Position numbers and translations under genes: made by a program. 9,546 bases of DNA, from the NCBI GenBank assembly GCA_030531025.1, contig JAUMTV010000115.1, positions 1-9,546 on the forward strand, given 5' to 3'. The notes under the pieces were generated by a model, which saw only the letters and a list, made by a program, of their open reading frames with translations, made no database searches and was not told where the DNA came from. This DNA is from Turicibacter sp. (lineage in GTDB: Bacteria > Bacillota > Bacilli > MOL361 > Turicibacteraceae). Shown piece after piece: positions 6,311 through 9,546 of the stretch (positions are counted from its first letter, which is position 1; the number at the start of each line of letters is the position of its first letter).

Positions 6311-6312
6311 AA

Positions 6313-7137
6313 TTAGAATTTTAATCTAAGTTCGCTTTCATCCTTTTCAATACATCCCATAATATATTGCCCCTCTTTTTTACTTATTTCTCCATGACAA
6401 TCACAGCCAACTGTAATCATTAAATCATTTTCTTCACAGAAATTAACACAACATTCTGTTAATTCTTCACTATGAATTGGATAATAACATTCAATTCCAT
6501 CAATATTACTTGCAACTAATTTTTCAAATTCAGCCACTACTTCTTCCATTGAACTATTACGATAATACTTTCCTGGATGAGCAAGAACAGCTTTTCCACC
6601 ACATACATGAATTTGTTTGATTGCTTCTTCTACCGTTGGGAAATCATAATTTTTATAAAACACTTCATAATCACGATAAATTTTTAAACCATCCATCACA
6701 TTTTCAGTAAATCCACGATCATGTAAATAGTGAATTCCTTTAAATCCACCTAAACGACGATCATAATTATAAGCTTCATAATCTTCAGATGAAATATGAT
6801 CGTATTCTCTTTCCATAATCTTAATTAAATCAATCCCCATTTGATCGAGTTGTTGACGTGATTTTTGAATAATAGCAGCAAACTCTTCATTTACTTTAAA
6901 GTCATAAGCCAATAAATGAACTGATCGATCCCCAAACACACAATCTAGCTCTACTCCTAACACATACTTCATTCCTAATTCTTTACACGCTAATTCAAAC
7001 TCCTCATGTGCCTCAATAGTATTGTGATCAGTAATTGAAATAAACCCTAACCCTTTTTTCATTGCTAACTCTACGACTTCACGTGGTGAAAAAGAACCAT
7101 CTGAATAATACGAATGCATATGTAAATCTACTAACAC
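6313..7137 (-). CDS. PHP-domain phosphoesterase
   Basis: A 274-residue polymerase-and-histidinol-phosphatase (PHP) protein of the stand-alone YciV/RNase AM-like group, a cytoplasmic metal-dependent phosphoesterase. Known relatives act on nucleoside 3',5'-bisphosphates or RNA 5' ends. Metal-binding motifs are complete: HMHSYYSDG (His6, His8), TDHNT (Asp37, His38), VELD (Glu63), AHPG (His187), YPIH (His222) and GCDCHGE (Asp246, His248). I place the start at GTG 7137-7135, because AGGAG (7151-7147) is 9 bases away. The longer frame opening with TTG at 7146 would put the SD directly against the start codon, which is not workable. Transcription probably starts from the extended -10 at 7170-7178, and a strong terminator follows the stop. 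The exact substrate is not determined by the sequence. Confidence 0.87.
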   Translation of the reverse strand: MLVDLHMHSYYSDGSFSPREVVELAMKKGLGFISITDHNTIEAHEEFELACKELGMKYVLGVELDCVFGDRSVHLLAYDFKVNEEFAAIIQKSRQQLDQMGIDLIKIMEREYDHISSEDYEAYNYDRRLGGFKGIHYLHDRGFTENVMDGLKIYRDYEVFYKNYDFPTVEEAIKQIHVCGGKAVLAHPGKYYRNSSMEEVVAEFEKLVASNIDGIECYYPIHSEELTECCVNFCEENDLMITVGCDCHGEISKKEGQYIMGCIEKDESELRLKF

Positions 7138-7169
7138 TAAATCCAACTCCTCACTTTTGTCCTTTTAAT

Positions 7170-7178
7170 ATTATAACA
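7170..7178 (-). promoter_or_regulatory. Extended -10 promoter of the PHP gene
   Basis: TGTTATAAT on the minus strand is a perfect extended -10, with a predicted start near 7163 and a leader of about 25 bases. No good -35 is seen. The context GGATTTTGTTATAATA differs at one base from the HD operon promoter. Confidence 0.65.
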
Positions 7179-7719
7179 AAATCCGACATAAAAACGAATC
7201 TAATTTCAGTAAGATCACCCTCTTTTAAAATGAAGAACTATTATTTGAGATCCTTTTCTCAAAGTCAAAAAACAATGATGAATTATCAAAACGTAGCTAC
7301 TTTTTAATCTTCCTTTTTAAAATCATCTTATATATTTGAAATGATAACGTACTATACTATCCTTATTATAAAAATGTGGTTTAGTGATGACCATCAAAAT
7401 GTAAAATTAAACATGTTTTATTTATTATTGCTTTATCAAAAGCGTTTATTTAACTCCTAAAATGATTGATATATTTCCTAATTTAAAAGAAGAGTGACTA
7501 ATAGGAGTTCATGTTATTTTATTTATTCAGCCTATTATAGAACGAAAAATAGTCATTCACGCGTTAGATAATTCTTTATCCCTTCAAGCCTTTTATACAT
7601 GTGAAATTATTACTGCTATTATTTTTATCGTTATCACATTTATTTCATCACTCTCCATTATTTCTTTCATTATTGGAAGCTATCATTTATATTGAGTCTA
7701 TCGGAATTATTCTATTTAT
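7179..7719. other. Gene-poor stretch
   Basis: About 540 bases between the PHP promoter and repeat C. No open frame with a ribosome binding site was found on either strand. The left part (7180-7380) has only a modest hairpin (TTTGAGA/TCTCAAA near 7242-7261) without a T-tract. The right part holds the broken hydrophobic frame described separately. Confidence 0.5.
7411..7695 (+). pseudogene. Possible decayed membrane-protein gene
   Basis: One plus-strand frame reads from 7411 to TGA at 7693-7695, interrupted by a single TGA at 7495-7497. Before that stop it encodes a stretch including PKMIDIFPNLKEE. After it come LIGVHVILFIQPII and a strongly hydrophobic segment (CEIITAIIFIVITFIS) typical of transmembrane helices. 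No start codon with an SD opens either half, and further stops lie upstream at 7402-7410. It looks like the remnant of a small multi-helix protein. The layout loosely recalls DUF2569-type proteins, but this is by eye only. AT-rich DNA can yield such frames by chance, so confidence is low. Confidence 0.3.
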
Positions 7720-7890
7720 ATATAAGTCCAGATAAGTTTTTCATATCGGAAAACTTTTAAGCCCTACTAGTGGTAGATACATTTTCTTCGAAAATGGTAG
7801 GTGACCCCTGGACGATAGTCTGTCTTAGCATTAAAGCAATCGATTAACTAAGACTGATGTAGAATGATGAAATACATTTCTGTTTCTATA
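7720..7890 (+). repeat. Structured intergenic repeat, copy C (with insertion)
   Basis: A 171-base copy that aligns with copy B throughout except for a 47-base insertion (7760-7806) in the 3' arm of hairpin 1. The outer stem survives: GTCCAG (7726-7731) can still pair with CTGGAC (7808-7813). The insertion brings its own hairpins: CTAC/GTAG (7764-7767 with 7773-7776) and CATTTT/AAAATG (7780-7785 with 7791-7796) around CTTCG. The whole could fold as a multi-branched structure. The last 25 bases (GATGAAATACATTTC and onward) equal copy B. The 3' end faces the end of the gene at 7955. Confidence 0.8.
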
Positions 7891-7916
7891 TAGATTGAAA
7901 GAAGAATAAACGTTAC

Positions 7917-7948
7917 AAAAAAGAGATAGTCGTTTTGACTATCTCTTT
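7917..7948 (-). terminator. Terminator of the UgpB-like gene
   Basis: AAAGAGATAGTC and GACTATCTCTTT form a 12-base stem around GTTTT. On the minus strand this is followed by a run of T just after the stop codon at 7955. Confidence 0.85.
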
Positions 7949-7954
7949 ATCATA

Positions 7955-9292
7955 TTATTTTAAACTTAGCGCTTTTAAGGCTTCTTCAACAGCTTTAGTT
8001 GGTTCCATGTTGTTTAATACAACATTTTCAACTGCTACACCTGCTTGTGTACGTACGTTATATGATGTGAAATCATCGTTTGTAAATACAAAATCATAGA
8101 AATAGTAGTCTGATTGAGTAGGACCAGCTTGTTTTGTCATATCTCCAGACTCAACAATATAGTTTTGGTATTCTTCTGAATCTACAACTGTTTGACGGAT
8201 TGGTAAGTATCCTGTATTCATTGTCCAGTAAAGGTTAGCATCATAAGTTCCTAAGAATTTAGCAAACTCATAAGCTGCATATACTTGCTCATCTGTTGTA
8301 CTACCTTGTTTCATGATTACAACATTTGTTCCCTGTTGAATAACTGCTTTGCTATCTTCACTTTGTTGTGGAATTGGTGCGGCTGACCATTCAAATTGAT
8401 TTTCTGATTCTGCAATTCCGTTGATAACATGTGATGCTCCTGATGTTGATCCAACATACATTTGTACTAAACCACTAACAAATGGCCCAGACATGTATTT
8501 ATCTTCACCAGGTAAACGCCAATATCCTGCATCTGTATTACGTTTAATCATTTCTAACATTTCAACTGCTGCTTCAGATTCACCAAATAACACTTCACCA
8601 TTTGATGTTGTATACTCTCCACCAAATTGTTTCACTAATGTGATGAATGCATTCTCAGCTGAGTCAAATCCGAATGCAGGTTTTCCTGTTAATTCTGTAA
8701 TTTGTTTAGAAACTTGCTCCATTTCTTCCCAAGTTGTTGGTACTGTTAAGTTATTTTCTTCGAAGAATGTTTTATTATAGTATAAAACTTCTGTTGATTT
8801 ATTGAATGGTAAAGAGTAGAATTTTCCACCTTCATATTGGCTATTTTCTTTACGATATGCTTCTGCAATATCTTCAAAGTCTTTAATTCCTACTTCTTCA
8901 TCAAAAATATAGCTATCTAATTCAACAACTGCTTCAGATTGTAAATACTCAGCTACCCAGTCAGGATATGCTTGAGAAATAGCTGGTGCATTTTTAGATT
9001 TAATAGCCGCTGTTACTTTTGATTTTAAATCGTTATAAGCCCCTTGATAAATAGGTTTAACTGTAATTCCTTTTTCTTGACCAACTGTAGCATTAAAATC
9101 TTCAACTAATTTATTAACTGCTGCTTCATTTGGTCCTGACATTGCATGCCAGAATTCGATTTCAACTGGACTTTCAATTGAAGTCACTAAATCGTTATTT
9201 TCTTGTTCTTGTTTACCTTCGTTTCCATTTGAGCATGCTACCATAGCTGATAACCCAAATAATACTGCACATGATGCTGCTAATTTTTTCAC
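7955..9292 (-). CDS. ABC transporter solute-binding lipoprotein, UgpB-like
   Basis: A 445-residue family 1 extracellular solute-binding protein, anchored outside the membrane by a lipid. The signal MKKLAASCAVLFGLSA leads to lipobox MVAC with Cys20, then an Asn/Glu/Gln-rich linker. Resemblance to UgpB (sn-glycerol-3-phosphate binding) is seen in EIEFWHAMSGPNEAAV, APAISQAYPDWVAEYL, YSLPFNKSTEVLYYNKTFF and TGYLPIR near the C-terminus. The ligand could be glycerol-3-phosphate, a glycerophosphodiester or a sugar; sequence alone does not decide. The start is GTG (9292-9290), fixed by AGGAGG (9306-9301) eight bases upstream. It is monocistronic in the window, with its own promoter (9387-9415) and terminator (7917-7948). 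No permease or ATPase gene is adjacent on the 3' side; the 5' side beyond 9546 is unseen. Confidence 0.85.
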   Translation of the reverse strand: MKKLAASCAVLFGLSAMVACSNGNEGKQEQENNDLVTSIESPVEIEFWHAMSGPNEAAVNKLVEDFNATVGQEKGITVKPIYQGAYNDLKSKVTAAIKSKNAPAISQAYPDWVAEYLQSEAVVELDSYIFDEEVGIKDFEDIAEAYRKENSQYEGGKFYSLPFNKSTEVLYYNKTFFEENNLTVPTTWEEMEQVSKQITELTGKPAFGFDSAENAFITLVKQFGGEYTTSNGEVLFGESEAAVEMLEMIKRNTDAGYWRLPGEDKYMSGPFVSGLVQMYVGSTSGASHVINGIAESENQFEWSAAPIPQQSEDSKAVIQQGTNVVIMKQGSTTDEQVYAAYEFAKFLGTYDANLYWTMNTGYLPIRQTVVDSEEYQNYIVESGDMTKQAGPTQSDYYFYDFVFTNDDFTSYNVRTQAGVAVENVVLNNMEPTKAVEEALKALSLK

Positions 9293-9380
9293 TTTCGTGT
9301 CCTCCTATTCAATATGGCCATTGAATTTTTTTCGAGAATTATCATCCAATAATAGGATAATTTTACTCCTTTTTACTTAC
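9293..9380 (-). promoter_or_regulatory. Leader of the UgpB-like gene
   Basis: An untranslated leader of about 88 bases. It holds two weak inverted repeats, ATTATC/GATAAT (about 9340-9363) and TTCAAT/ATTGAA (9308-9325), the latter enclosing ATGGCCAT and sitting just before the SD. A second SD-like AAAGGAG near 9366 has no start codon after it. No known riboswitch fold is recognised, and no cre-like site is present, unlike at the MalE-like gene. Confidence 0.35.
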
Positions 9381-9527
9381 GAGAGCATTATATCCAATTT
9401 TTTCACAAAAATCAACATTTTTACCAATTATTTTAAATAGAACACAAAAAGAACATTTTTTTGAATTATGAATAACTATACCTTTTAGAAGTGACGAATT
9501 GTCAATACAAATGCGACACTTTCTCAT
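9363..9527 (-). CDS. Doubtful short Cys-rich reading frame
   Basis: A 54-codon frame from ATG (9527-9525) to TAA (9365-9363), also open to the window edge, so it could be the end of a longer gene. The encoded peptide has two Cys pairs, CRIC and CSFC, separated by 17 residues (MRKCRICIDNSSLLKG then KKCSFC), a zinc-knuckle-like spacing reminiscent of the N-terminal part of HEPN/RES-type proteins. Against it: no SD before the ATG, and it runs through the promoter of the UgpB-like gene. It may be a truncated remnant or chance. Confidence 0.22.
   Translation of the reverse strand: MRKCRICIDNSSLLKGIVIHNSKKCSFCVLFKIIGKNVDFCEKIGYNALVSKKE
9387..9415 (-). promoter_or_regulatory. Promoter of the UgpB-like gene
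   Basis: On the minus strand, TTGATT (9415-9410), a 17-base spacer and a perfect TATAAT (9392-9387) form the strongest promoter in the window. A second candidate farther upstream, TTGACA (9505-9500) with TATAGT (9480-9475), has a 19-base spacer and is weaker. Confidence 0.8.
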
Positions 9528-9546
9528 TAAATAGCTCGAAGGAAGT

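Noticed and set aside
7062..7307. Plus-strand open frame crossing the PHP gene start
   Set aside because: It is antisense to the PHP N-terminus and its promoter, without SD or family signal.
17..7890. CRISPR array
   Set aside because: Only three copies, thousands of bases apart, in both orientations, with internal hairpins and no spacers.
8421..8780. Plus-strand open frame of 119 codons
   Set aside because: It lies wholly antisense to the UgpB-like gene, has no SD and no recognisable protein features; it is a shadow frame.

Overview
The window is AT-rich DNA from a low-GC Gram-positive bacterium (Bacillota). Supporting signs are strong Shine-Dalgarno (SD) sites (AGGAGG and G-run variants), sigma-A-like promoters, two lipobox-bearing solute-binding lipoproteins, CcpA-type (cre) sites, a PadR/DUF2812 operon and rubrerythrins. 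A gut or anaerobic lineage such as Turicibacter/Erysipelotrichia or a clostridial relative is my inference; no 16S rRNA or tRNA is present to fix it.

Layout, left to right. 1-170: copy A of a structured intergenic repeat, then a plus-strand terminator. 384-1304 (minus): two-gene operon of an HD-domain hydrolase and a C_GCAxxG_C_C-family cysteine protein. 1417-2574 (minus): tandem rubrerythrins, the promoter-proximal one intact and the distal one broken by a single in-frame TAA. 2640-2698: overlapping divergent promoters and a PadR-type palindrome. 2719-4372 (plus): padR, a DUF2812 membrane protein and a three-helix membrane protein. 4424-4547: repeat copy B, minus orientation. 4607-4777 (plus): a 56-residue two-helix membrane peptide. 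4850-6157 (minus): a MalE-like maltodextrin-binding lipoprotein with two cre-like sites 21 bp apart upstream of its promoter. 6313-7137 (minus): PHP-domain phosphoesterase. 7147-7719: gene-poor, with traces of a decayed membrane-protein gene. 7720-7890: repeat copy C with a 47-bp internal insertion. 7955-9292 (minus): a second, UgpB-like solute-binding lipoprotein. 9293-9546: its leader and promoter, plus a doubtful short Cys-rich reading frame.

How the parts relate. The rubrerythrin cluster points to peroxide detoxification in an anaerobe or microaerophile. It shares a control region with the PadR operon, so PadR could influence both. The two binding proteins feed ABC importers, but no permease or ATPase genes are visible and each gene has its own promoter and terminator, so they look like stand-alone receptors.

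The most unusual item is the three-copy repeat. Each copy can fold into a long first hairpin and a second hairpin whose stem sequence differs between copies while pairing is kept. All three copies point their 3' end at the 3' end of a neighbouring gene or operon. This looks like a family of structured intergenic elements or RNAs that I do not recognise.
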